Assembly (NCBI GenBank): GCA_029216955.1
Contig: JANAVB010002199.1
Coordinates: 20,093,822 to 20,157,821, forward strand
Length of the DNA: 64,000 bases
Source of the DNA: Iris pallida
Lineage: Eukaryota > Streptophyta > Magnoliopsida > Asparagales > Iridaceae
Reading direction: 5' to 3'
Within the stretch, counting starts at the first letter, position 1. Every line of letters starts with the position of its first letter. Shown here in pieces: positions 10,556 through 19,480 of the stretch. Position numbers and translations under genes: made by a program. Under the pieces are notes generated by a model. That model saw only the letters and a program-made list of their open reading frames with translations, made no database searches and had not been told where the DNA came from.

Positions 10556-10908
10556 CAGCTGTCTTGATTCGGCGTGTCTCGACTGACACAAAATCTGTGA
10601 CAGTGATTGCTTTGTCAGTCGCATTAAATGACAAGAAACCCTTTTGGTATGCCAACTCGACGAAGGCTGAGTCTTGCTGAAGAAGATTTCGAAAATCACG
10701 CAATAGACGGCGATGATCTCTCGAATTCTGTGTATACGTGGCATACGAAGAGATATTCTTCGACTGTCGTGTTGTCAGTCATAATTACTCTTTGACAAAT
10801 GATGAGCTGTCTCCCAGCGTGATTTGTTTATATTGTCTGGATCAACTGAGCGTGACTTTTGACTCTGTCTTGATCAACTCAGCGTGACTTTCATTTTTGA
10901 GGCCTACA

Positions 10909-11519
10909 GTAATCTACTCCCATCTGGCAGAGGGCAGCATCGAGAAGCACCTCATTCAGGAGGGGGACAGTCATCGACACTGGTGTCCAAACAAAGAAGG
11001 TAAAGATTCGGTGAAATTACACAAACAAAAGAATCTAAGCCTCGTTTGTCATCAAGAGCGCATCAGGCTCATACATATCTAGAAAAAGAGCCTCGGCGCA
11101 TCTTCAGGGCTTAAACCCATGCGCGTCAGCAGTAGAGCCTCGGCGCATCTTCAGGGCTTAAACTAATGTGCGTCAGCAGTAGAGCCTCGGCGCATCTTCA
11201 GGGTTTAAACCCATGCGCGTCAGCAGTAGAGCCTCGGCGCATCTTCAGGATTTAAACCCATGCACGTCAGCAGTAGAGCCTCGGCGCATCTTTAGGATTT
11301 AAACCCATGCGCGTCGACGAACCTCAGCACATCATCAAGACTCAAGGTCCATGCGCGTCGGTGTATGTATGATACAAGAACGAGATGATGAAACTCACCA
11401 ACCACCGATGGCCGAACTTCCACAGGTGGACGGGGAATATCAGCCACAACAGCCTCTACGAATTCTTTCCCTTTGCCTCGGCCCTTGCCAGCACCGCCAC
11501 GAGGAGTCTTGGGAGCCAT
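10909..11519 (-). pseudogene. Antisense gene of E, exons 1-2, interrupted by element A
   Basis: Exon 1: ATG at 11519, MAPKTPRGGAGKG..., ending at 11399 before the donor GTGAGT. Intron 11398-10980 (419 bp) ends in ACCAG. Exon 2 starts at 10979 and reads VSMTVPLLNEVLLDAALCQM until A cuts it at 10909. The splice is phase 1, as in B (118-bp exon 1) and C (145-bp exon 1), and exon 2 aligns with the B exon 2 peptide VSMTIPLLNEVLLDASLYQM. By homology to B the missing remainder would encode a plant mobile domain protein. Splice sites are read from sequence, not confirmed by transcripts. Confidence 0.8.
11088..11363 (-). repeat. 47-bp tandem repeat in intron 1 of the E antisense gene
   Basis: Five near-perfect units plus a partial one, each containing CGGCGCATC and CCATGCGCGTC, an inverted pair of the GCGCAT motif. 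The same repeat fills intron 1 of the B gene (29522-29850). Confidence 0.9.
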
Positions 11520-11612
11520 TCCTTGAGAGAAGAAAGCTAGGGTTTTTGTGAAGAAGAACTCTAAAAAGCAAAGACAAAGAGAGGAAAAACTCTCTCTCTC
11601 TCCATCTCTCGC

Positions 11613-11621
11613 CTATTTATA
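11613..11621 (-). promoter_or_regulatory. TATA box of the E antisense gene
   Basis: TATAAATAG on the minus strand, about 95 bases upstream of the ATG at 11519, with a CT-rich (GA on minus) leader between. Identical placement to B (30129-30138). The interval 11622-11876 further upstream has no gene; it holds family-2 ATGCGCC motifs. Confidence 0.65.
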
Positions 11622-11876
11622 GGCATGGTCGCACACGTGAACCGATGAAGTGTGACCTCAGCCGTCGTCTCGGGTTCTGTGAAGAGATAACCGCAAATAG
11701 AACAAAAAAGATCATCATTTATCTTTCTTGGTTACCGAGGCGTTATCATTTGCATTAACTGAGCGGAGCATGTGCCCCGTCACTGATGCGCAGAGTATCT
11801 ATGCGCCCCGGCAATCATGCGCCCCAACCGCCATGCTTCTTATTCAAAGTATTCCAAAACTTGTCCAAAAGTTTTG

Positions 11877-11895
11877 AAAACTTTAAAGGGGGTCT
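11877..11895 (+). other. Polypurine tract of E
   Basis: An AAAGGGGGTCT tract directly before the 3' LTR start TGTAGAAGC at 11896. The same tract precedes the 3' LTRs of B (30413), D (58639) and, with one T, C (49247). Confidence 0.75.
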
Positions 11896-12319
11896 TGTAG
11901 AAGCATGGAATTTTAGGACCAGAAATCTTATGCGCCAAACACTACATGTGCCAGAGAGCTCGGACAAAGTACTTCACACAGCAAAGACAACAAATATAGA
12001 CATTGAAAGAGGACTTTTTATTACATATAAAAGTCTATTACATGTCTAAAAAAGGTTGTACAAAGGAGAACTTCTACAAAAAGAAAAGATCCAAAGTCTA
12101 CAGCCAGGCACAACGATCACCATGCGCCCTCAGTCAGGCGTATCCCACCATACGCCCTCAGTCAGGCGCATCACACCATGTGCCCTCAGCAAGGCGCATC
12201 CTTTTCAGCAGCTCAGTCATGTGCATCCTCAGTTATGTGCATCCTTTTCGCAGCTCAGTTATGTGCATCCCTTCAGCAGTCCAGTTATGTGCCGCTCTTC
12301 CAGCCAGGCTCACCGCCGT

Positions 12320-12775
12320 CTAAATGCTTCGACTAATAAAGCATTTATTGAGCAGAACGAGGGTGGCAATCAACCCTCTAGCTGAAGGAAGAGCTCCCCA
12401 AACCGAGAAAGAGAAAAGCACCACAAGCCAACCTGTGGCCAGGAAAGGTTTCAAAAGAGCCACCAAAGGCGAAGGAAGACCGTAATCGAAACCGCGGCTA
12501 AAAGAGCAGCTTTCAACACAACCAGAATGGGCGACACCCATTTTGAAGGAAGAAAGATCCCCCAAAGCCGCAGCACCGCAATTTCGATCTGCGGCTCTTC
12601 CCATATGACGGAGACGGGGCTCGTGCATCCCTATCTTTGGATGCAACATGCACCTTCCGCCTGCCTCGGAAGCCCTCAACTCCGACTTTTGGATGTAACA
12701 GTCACCTTCGAGAGCATCAATGAAGACATTACGTCGCATCTTCACCCTCGGGAGCATCTCATCAACAGAATGCAT
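12320..12775 (-). CDS. Antisense ORF inside the family-2 LTR (copy in E)
   Basis: Open from the ATG at 12775 (MHSVDEMLPRVKMRR) to 12320, about 151 residues, with TATAAATAG on the same strand at 12839-12847 and an AATAAA hexamer near the 3' end. The C terminus is hydrophobic (ATGWLVVLF... LIATLVLLN), a possible membrane segment. The same ORF is open in both LTRs of B (14446-14880, 30787-31221), with an in-frame length difference in the middle. Whether it is translated is unknown; I recognise no family. Confidence 0.4.
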   Translation of the reverse strand: MHSVDEMLPRVKMRRNVFIDALEGDCYIQKSELRASEAGGRCMLHPKIGMHEPRLRHMGRAADRNCGAAALGDLSSFKMGVAHSGCVESCSFSRGFDYGLPSPLVALLKPFLATGWLVVLFSFSVWGALPSARGLIATLVLLNKCFISRSI

Positions 12776-12838
12776 CCGAATAAACAAATTTATGTCGGAA
12801 GAACGTGAGAGAACGAGAAGCAAACTCTCTCCATGCCA

Positions 12839-12847
12839 CTATTTATA
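12839..12847 (-). promoter_or_regulatory. Antisense TATA box in the E LTR
   Basis: TATAAATAG on the minus strand, 64 bases upstream of the ATG of the LTR antisense ORF. Conserved in both B LTRs (near 14946 and 31287). Confidence 0.5.
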
Positions 12848-13717
12848 GGCCGGGCAAATCAAACCCATGCGCCAAGTGGATGGCTCTCCGAATTCCGTGC
12901 AATGAATTTACATTAAATGGATGAACCGGACGCTTCGAATTCAGCCAAGTCAAAACGGCTATTTAAAGCTCTCGAAGATCGTAACAGTCGCACCATTAAA
13001 GACATGTCACGAAGCGGATGCGCCGGCCAGACCGTGCATCACACAGACGTGCCCTTCAACATCAAGCGCATCACACAGACGTGTCCTTCAACACCAAGCA
13101 CGTCGGGGGATACGCCCCCATGCGTCCCCATACGCCTAGTGGAACGCTAACCTATGCGCCCACTCAGCTGTCCATCGAATGTCAAAAACATTAAATGCTG
13201 AACTGACAGAGTTGGCAGCACGTCTCCCGAAGTCTGAACAGTTCAGAAGACGAAGCGTCGCTAATGTCAGCATCATCATTACTTTCCTCCGACGGTTACA
13301 AGCCACGTGGCCGCCCAACCACTCGTATGCACCTCCGCGGCCATGCGCCCAAAGTTCTGCATGCGCCTCAAAAGCCATGCGACTCAGACTTTTCACTGAT
13401 CCCTAAAGACAGAAGGAAAGTCACCATTAAAGCTCTACATGTGCCTCAAAAGCCATGCGCCCCAGACTTCTCTCTGATCCCGAAAGACAGAAGTTAAGTC
13501 ACTACTGAAGCCTCGCATGCGCCTCAAAAGCCATGCGCCCCGAATGGTTCGCGACTCCCAAAGGTTACGAGCCAAAGTCTTCTCATGCGCCCAATTCCAG
13601 GCGCATCCTACCAGATCATTCCCCATTAAATCTGAGATCTCTGAGCCATGGGTCAATAACACGTGTCCTTTGACTCAACTCACCCTAGATCTCAGCAACA
13701 GAAAGATCTTCTCCTCT

Positions 13718-13722
13718 GCTAC
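13718..13722. other. Target site duplication of D, left copy (GCTAC)
   Basis: GCTAC directly before the D LTR start. The right copy is at 59724-59728; joining the two sides restores the family-2 LTR sequence TCTGCTACGTGCC seen intact at 15746-15760. Confidence 0.95.
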
Positions 13723-14057
13723 TGTAGGAGCGTAAAAAGTGCTTCATAAGAATGAGTCAAAGATAAGGATCATTCCATTCAAATCGATCCACTTTATGCC
13801 TAAGAGAGGCTAATCATTTTACGCCCGGGTCAAAGCTAATGATTTTACGCCCAAGACAGGCTAGCCACTTTTACGCTGGATAAAGCTGTCAAGTCTTGCA
13901 TTTAATGCAAAGTCTGACATGAAGATTTAATGATGGCATATATCACAGAAATCAAAGGGATTTGTTTTACACAGAGGCCCATTTGTCGTTTAGTAAGTGG
14001 ACTGAGCTATTTTTATGCTCATAATATGGCTTCTTTTACGCACGGAGACTATACGAG
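13723..14057 (+). repeat. 5' LTR of D, part 1
   Basis: Starts TGTAGGAGCGTAAAAAG and matches 58640-58974. It ends at the ACGAG target site where B is inserted. Rich in TTTTACGC motifs. Confidence 0.95.
14053..14057. other. Target site duplication of B, left copy (ACGAG)
   Basis: ACGAG followed by the B LTR start. Right copy at 32577-32581. The uninterrupted form, CTATACGAGTTTTTACGC, is seen in the 3' LTR of D near 58969. Confidence 0.95.
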
Positions 14058-14445
14058 TGTAGAAGCATGAAATTTCAGAACCAGAAAGTCTATGCGCCAG
14101 ACTACATGCGCCAGAGCTTGGACAAAGTACTTCACAGCAAAAAGCAACAAATATAGACATTGAAAGAGGACTTTTTATTCAACAAATAAAAGTCTATTAC
14201 ATGTCTAAAAAAGACTGTACAAAGGAGAATTTCTACAAAGAAAAGATCCTAAGCCTACAGCCAGCAGCCAACATGCGCCCTCAAGTAGGCACAACAATCA
14301 ACATGCGCCCTCAGCCAGGCGCATCCTACCATACGTCCTCAGCAAGGCGCATCCTTTTCAGCAGCTCAGTTATGTGCATTCCAGTTATGTGCATCCCTTC
14401 AGCAGCCCAGTTATGTGCCGCTCTTCCAGCCAGGCTCATCGCCGT

Positions 14446-14880
14446 CTAAATGCTTCGACTAATGAAGCATTTATTGAGCAGAACGAGGGTGGCGATCAAC
14501 CCTCTAGCCAAGGAAGGGAAAAGAACCACAAGCCAACCTATGGCCAGGGGAGGCTTCGAAAGAGCCTCCAAACACCAAGGAAGACCGTGATCGAAACCGC
14601 GGCCAAAGGAGCAGCTTTTAACACAACCAGAATGGGCTACACCCATTTTGAAGGAAGAAAGAGCCACCAAAGTCGCAGCACCGCAATTCCGATCTACAGC
14701 TCTTCCTGCACAACAAAGACGAGGCTCGAGCATCCCTATTTTTGGATGCAACAGGCACCTTCTGCCTGCCTCAGAAGTCCTCGACTCTGACTTTTGGATG
14801 TAACAGTCACCTTCAAGTGCATCAGCGAAGACACTGCGTCGTATCTTCACCCTCGGGAGTATCTCATCAACAGAATGCAT
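14446..14880 (-). CDS. Antisense ORF inside the family-2 LTR (5' LTR of B)
   Basis: Starts MHSVDEILPRVKIRR at 14880; about 144 residues to 14446. Same start, Cys-containing middle (EGDCYIQKSE, DRNCGAA, AHSGCV) and hydrophobic tail as the E copy. TATAAATAG lies on the same strand near 14946-14954. Coding status uncertain. Confidence 0.4.
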   Translation of the reverse strand: MHSVDEILPRVKIRRSVFADALEGDCYIQKSESRTSEAGRRCLLHPKIGMLEPRLCCAGRAVDRNCGAATLVALSSFKMGVAHSGCVKSCSFGRGFDHGLPWCLEALSKPPLAIGWLVVLFPSLARGLIATLVLLNKCFISRSI

Positions 14881-15896
14881 CCGAGTAAACGAGTTCATGT
14901 CGGAAAGACGTAAGAGAACGAGAGGCAAACCCTCTCTCCATGCTACTATTTATAGGCCGGGCAAATCAAACCCACGCGCCAAGTGGATGGCTCTCCAAAT
15001 TCCGTACAATAAATTTGTATTAAATGGATGAACCGGACGCTTCGAATTCAGCTAAGTTAAAACGGCTATTTAAAGCACTCGAAGAACGTAACAGTCGCAC
15101 CAAAAGACGTGTCCAAGCGGAGCGGATGCGCCGGCCAGACCGCGCATCACACAGACGTGCCCTTCAACATCAAGCGCATCACACAGACGTGCCCTTCAGC
15201 ACCAAGCACATCACAGGGGATGCGCCCCCATACGCCTAGTGGAACGCCAACCGACGTGCCCACTCAGCTGTCCATCGAATGTCACAAACATTAAATGCTG
15301 AACTGACAGAGTTGGCAGCACGCCGCCCGAAGTCTGAACAGTCGGCAGCTTTTTCAGAAGACGAAGCATCGCCAACGTCAGCATCATCATTACTTCCCTC
15401 CGACGGCTACTGCCACGTGGCCACCCAACCATCTCGCATGTGCCTCCGTAGCCATGCGTCCAAATTTGCATGCGCCTCAAAAGCCATGCACCCCAGACTT
15501 CTCCCTGATCTCGAAAAACAGGAGTAAAGTCACTATTGAAGCCTCGCATGCGCCTCAAAAGCCATGCGCTCAGAATGGTTCGTGACTCCTAAAGGTTACG
15601 AGCCAAAGTCTCCTCATGCGCCCAATCCTAGACATATCCTACCAGATCATTCCCCACCAAATTCGAGATCTCCGAGCCATGGGTCGATGACACGTGTCCT
15701 TTGACTCGACTCACCCGAGATCTCAGCAACAGAAAGATCTTCTCCTCTGCTACGTGCCGGTCCACAACAGCAGTATGAAGAATTCAACCCCTCGATCAGG
15801 GCGCATCGCCCATACGTCTCCATCAGTAATCAACACGTGGCATCCCCGCGTAAAGGCGCATCCTACATGCGCGCATGAGCAGCCAGCCTGCAAACT

Positions 15897-15904
15897 ATAT
15901 AAAG
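15897..15904 (+). promoter_or_regulatory. Sense TATA box of the B 5' LTR
   Basis: TATATAAA about 340 bases before the LTR end; conserved at 32237-32244 in the 3' LTR and as TATAAATAG at 59874-59882 in E. Transcription starting about 30 bases downstream would give a leader of roughly 300 bases before the ATG at 16226. Confidence 0.6.
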
Positions 15905-16225
15905 AGAGGGACCATTTCCTTCTTCCATACGCATACACACACATACCAACCTCCACAATGAACAGACAGAGACTTCATACCACCAGAGAGGTAGATACAG
16001 ACACTCAACGTCTTCTTCCTCTCAGCAAGCTCCAGCACCCAGAGCAATCCAGACCTTCAGTGAACCGATAACCGTCGTCAGATCGTCAACGGAGTCAACG
16101 CATTACCACTCACTCCATCGACACAAGGAACCCAGATAAACAAAAGTGTACTCCTAGGACTACATCTAAGTCCTATATTGTAACACTGTTCTGTTTGTAT
16201 TAAAATTTACAATTAAAGAATTTTA

Positions 16226-18200
16226 ATGGCAAACAAGCTGGCGACTCTGCTGGGGACCTCTTTCTCCTCCACCGAGAAAGCTGTGTCACAATCCGACGAC
16301 GTGAAGGTGGGCTCCTCCCACAAGACGCTGGTCGTACGCCTCAATCAACAGGCGTATGAGGAGTTCATCTCTGAAGGAAGTGCGAGTCCTTCGAAGCGAC
16401 TGTCGAAGCCGAAGAAGACCCGCCAAGTCTGGGTGCGCAAGGTCGACGCCTCGGGCACCACCACCGAAGGGGATGTGCCTATCCAGCCTTCCCTTTCTGC
16501 TGACGTCCTCAGCAACCAAGATGCGCCCGCTGGTGCAGCGCATCTTTCGGGAAAACGTGCGGCTAACCACATTCCCCAGCCGTCTTCCTCTCAGGCGAGG
16601 AAGATACGTCGACGAAGCAGGGGCGCAGCCAATGCCCCACGCATCACCTCTGATGCGCCACAGAAAGTCTTTGTCTTTGACAGACTCACTCACTGTAGTG
16701 GCGAGGAGAATTTGGATTCTGAGTACTACGCGCCCCAGCGGTCTGATACGAAGAAATCTAAGACAACACGGGTCATACGCCCCAAACGTGCTATGCCAGC
16801 AACAAACCAGAAGCATGCGCTCACAATCATGCACGCTGCTGATGGTAAGTTGTACAGGGTCGACTCGAGTGCTGCGGCGCCGATAACGAGCCAACCTTCA
16901 AAGTCCTTGTCTCACTTGGGCGCATCTACTGCTGCACAACCAAGTTGAGTAAGGCAAATCCAGTGGTCTTGAACTCCCGTGCCTCCTCTGGTTGTGCATT
17001 TGAGGTCCGTTCAAGTCACTCCAAATGCTGTGGTTCCCCCACTACTGATCGGGATGCCTGTTTGGTATTAGATCAGGGGGCACAGCACTCACTTGACCAC
17101 CCCGGCGCTTGGCCTTGCCATACGCCTGAAGGGGGTGTGAAGGTGGCACTCTCCTCCAATGATCTGCATAACGTGATCACTCACAAGCGTCGATCAGGAG
17201 AGTCGATTGACAAGCACGATGCGCCTCTCACAGGACATACTTGTGCTGTGGTCACCATCAACTGCTGTTGCAAAGCGGCAGTCCCACCAAGGCAGTCGGT
17301 GTTCCAGTGGCTGCAATCATCGACACCCCTCCGACGTCGCCTCGGAAAGAAGGTGTCAACAGAAGAAGAACCAATGGTTGCTTCATGCAACGTGATCTCC
17401 AACTCCTCGTCAGTCCGAAAGGCGACTGGCAGTTCCTCTTCCTTGTCAAAAAGCCAGCCGAGGAAAGACAAGACATCTGTCTCGTCCTCCGTAGTGTTCG
17501 AAGGCACTCGAGGGAGGAAGAAGATCTTGGAGGAAGCTGGGGGTAGTCAGACCCTTGTCGAGCCTCCTTCCGAAGACGAGTGTGTCCAAAGTACACCTAG
17601 GGCAGACCCTCGAGGCGAAGTCAACCTCCCAGAAGCCCCTGAAGACGAGGCTATCCCCCAGAACATAGCTGAAGGTAGTCTAGCATCTGCGGACCCGAGT
17701 TCCGGAGATGAAGAGGCCCTTCAAGACGGAGCTGAGGGTAATCAGGCCCTTACAGATGCGCCCATGATGAATGTTCTCCCGAACATAGCTGGGAGTACCC
17801 AAGACGAGGCTCCAGGAGAGGCAACTCCCCCACAAGAGAGTGAGGCCGAGAGTGAAGCCTCAACCCATCCATCCACTCCCGGCCGCGTCATGACAGTAAA
17901 CGTGACTGGGGCTGATATCGAGTCTGATGCGCCGCCAACGGACCTCGTCCAGCGCATGGATACTCTGGAGGGAGGACTCAAAACCCTCTCTGCCTCTATG
18001 CAAACACTGACTCAAGCGATATTTGAGATACGGTCTGCTTTGGCGAAGACACCTTCTACCGGTCCCGATCCAGGGGCCAATGGAGAGTCGAGTGTACCCC
18101 TTCAACGGGTATCCTCGGACGCAGATCGCCGAGAAGTACCTCGGACGTCGGAGCCCTCAAATGCTCAACATCCGGTGGTACCACCTTCCCCGACTCCCAG
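16226..18200 (+). pseudogene. ORF1 region of element B (N-terminal extension of Gag)
   Basis: ATG at 16226 lies in the LTR end; the frame reads MANK then LATLLG through the PBS. Conserved ORF1 N terminus (SS-x-EKAVSQ, GSSHK, NQQAYEE). A frameshift near 16940 moves the frame; the downstream part includes the Cys motif TINCCCKAAV followed by SVFQWL, homologous to C/D INCCC...SVFDRL. Then comes a long acidic, Ser/Pro-rich low-complexity stretch (EDEAIPQNIAEG-like repeats around 17600-17830). The DNA carries many GATGCGCC motifs. No known enzyme domain seen. Confidence 0.75.
16239..16256 (+). other. Primer-binding site of B
   Basis: TGGCGACTCTGCTGGGGA, three bases after the LTR end at 16235. In frame with the upstream ATG it encodes most of LATLLG. 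Confidence 0.92.
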
Positions 18201-19480
18201 CTCCACGAAAGACGTGGTCGAGATGATCAGGGACCTGCGCGAGCGCTTTGAGTCCAAGACGAGACAAGAGGAGCGCCAGAAAATGGGAATCCCCCAGCCT
18301 TATCCCCTCGAGTGGAACAAGATGGTTTATCCTCCAAAGTATAAACCACAAACACTGACGCCATACGACGGAAAGGACTCTCCGCGTCGCTACCTGACGT
18401 ATTTCCAGTCTCAGACGGGACATCTCCCGAAGGAGGATGTACTACTTACCAGCATATTTGTTGGGGGCACTGAAAGGAGTGGCGTACGACTGGTACTGCA
18501 GCCTCCCCGACAATTCAATATCTTCCTTCGACGACCTGACGCACCTTTTTCTCGACCGTTTCTACGACGGCGGGAAGGACATGACAATGGCGTCCCTTAT
18601 AGAGATACGCCAGAAGGAGAAGAAAACAGTTCGAGTGTTCATCGAACGCTTCCGACAGGCCTGCTTCAAACAGCCCCCGGGCATGCCAGAATATGCGCTT
18701 CTCTCCTCCTGCAGCATGAACATGCTGCCTGCAGTCAAACTCTGGCTTAACTCTACTCCTCCTCCCGACTGGAGCTTCTTGATCATTGAAGCAGAAGCCG
18801 CGGGGAAGAAGGCAGCCAATGCTCGTCTTTTGGGAGTTAGTTTCCCTGCCTTCGAGGATAAGGGGAAACGCCTGCAGCCAACAACCCTGGACGAGAGACA
18901 AAGGAGAAACATGCATTGACTGTCAATGCCTCAAAAGGTGCGTCAGTACCTGCTCAGAAACCTCCACTTGTACCAAGGCCGAAGGAGGTTTATTCGTTCA
19001 ACGACGAAGACACCCAGCAACTCTTTGAGATACTGAAGCAGGGTGACAAGATCAAGCTTCCGGACCCGAAGCGTCCCGATGAGGTTGGGAAAGTGGACAA
19101 CCCGAGGTACTGTCACTACCATCGGTTTGTCGGACACCCAACCAAGGACTGCTATGTCCTCAAGAATTACATCCAGCGTATGATCAATGCGGATGTAATC
19201 TCCGTCGACTACGAAGAGAAGACGGTGTCAGCCAACGTGGTGTCACTCCAGTTTGGCACCATGCCGCCAACTACAACACAAGATGGCGTCGTCCCCATCC
19301 CTAAGGCGACAATGGAGGTGGTTAACCTACCACCTACCCGTGACAATGTGAGTGGACTCATCCCACTCACCACATCTCGGGGAGAGATCCTATGGGTTCA
19401 CCCCGATCTCGTCTCCGAGGTGACTCAACCGGAGGTACGCCCTACCTCCAAATCCAAAGGCAGGAAGATCAAGTCTTGCC
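18201..19480 (+). pseudogene. Gag of element B
   Basis: Capsid and nucleocapsid regions. Motifs: GIPQPYPLEWNKMVYPPKYK, AYDWYCSLPDNSISSFDDL, LFLDRFYDGGKDM, FIERFRQACF and the zinc knuckle YCHYHRFVGHPTKDCY (C-x2-H-x4-H-x4-C). Two frameshifts (near 18470 and 18915) break it. The end of gag carries GEILWVHPDLV, shared with A, C and D. Confidence 0.85.

Larger units (their letters stand above)
1..10908 (-). mobile_element. Element A: Tat-like Ty3/gypsy retrotransposon, family 3, minus strand, left end outside window
   Basis: Seen: read on the minus strand, a 5' LTR (9949-10908), a PBS (9928-9945), an ORF1-gag-protease-RT-RNase H-RNase H-integrase order ending at 946, then a small opposite-strand gene and a stem-loop array before the left edge. 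The 3' LTR is not in the window. The right end abuts GTAAT at 10909-10913, the expected target duplication; its partner would lie left of base 1. The insertion interrupts exon 2 of the antisense gene of element E, whose reading frame resumes at 10909. The polyprotein has several frameshifts and stops, so the copy is not autonomous as it stands. Confidence 0.9.
9949..10908 (-). repeat. 5' LTR of element A (960 bp)
   Basis: On the minus strand it begins TGTAGGCCTC at 10908 and ends GGAAAACA at 9949, a TGT...ACA LTR. It contains a TATA box at 10121-10131 and a cluster of CACGCA-type repeats at 10340-10555. The ORF1 start codon (9957) falls within its last nine bases. Confidence 0.9.
10909..13722 (+). 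mobile_element. Element E, visible 3' part (family 2), host of elements A and D
   Basis: Contains the first part of an antisense gene (10909-11519), its promoter, a polypurine tract and most of the 3' LTR (11896-13722); the LTR resumes at 59724-60193 after element D. Its upstream body must lie beyond element A, left of the window. Sequence matches the corresponding part of element B (28,000s to 32,576) throughout. Confidence 0.85.
11896..13722 (+). repeat. 3' LTR of E, part 1 (interrupted by D)
   Basis: Begins TGTAGAAGCATGG and aligns with both LTRs of B. It stops at the GCTAC target site (13718-13722) where D begins; the remaining LTR is 59724-60193. It contains many ATGCGCC/GGCGCAT motifs and an antisense ORF. 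Confidence 0.9.
14058..16235 (+). repeat. 5' LTR of B (2178 bp)
   Basis: TGTAGAAGC...GGCAAACA. U3 carries many ATGCGCC/GGCGCAT motifs and an antisense ORF with its own TATA box; a sense TATA box lies at 15897-15904. The ORF1 ATG (16226) is within the last ten bases. Confidence 0.95.

Noticed and set aside
11088..11363. CRISPR array (47-bp repeats)
   Set aside because: Direct head-to-tail minisatellite without unique spacers, located inside a predicted intron of a plant retrotransposon gene.
12003..12385. Plus-strand ORFs in the family-2 LTR (CALSQAYPTIRPQ and similar)
   Set aside because: Not in a shared frame between LTR copies and driven by the ATGCGCC repeats; considered chance.
15694..16071. 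Plus-strand 125-residue ORF in the R/U5 region of B (also 32035-32412, 59716-60141)
   Set aside because: Spans the sense TATA box, so no single transcript from that promoter would contain it; frames differ in E.
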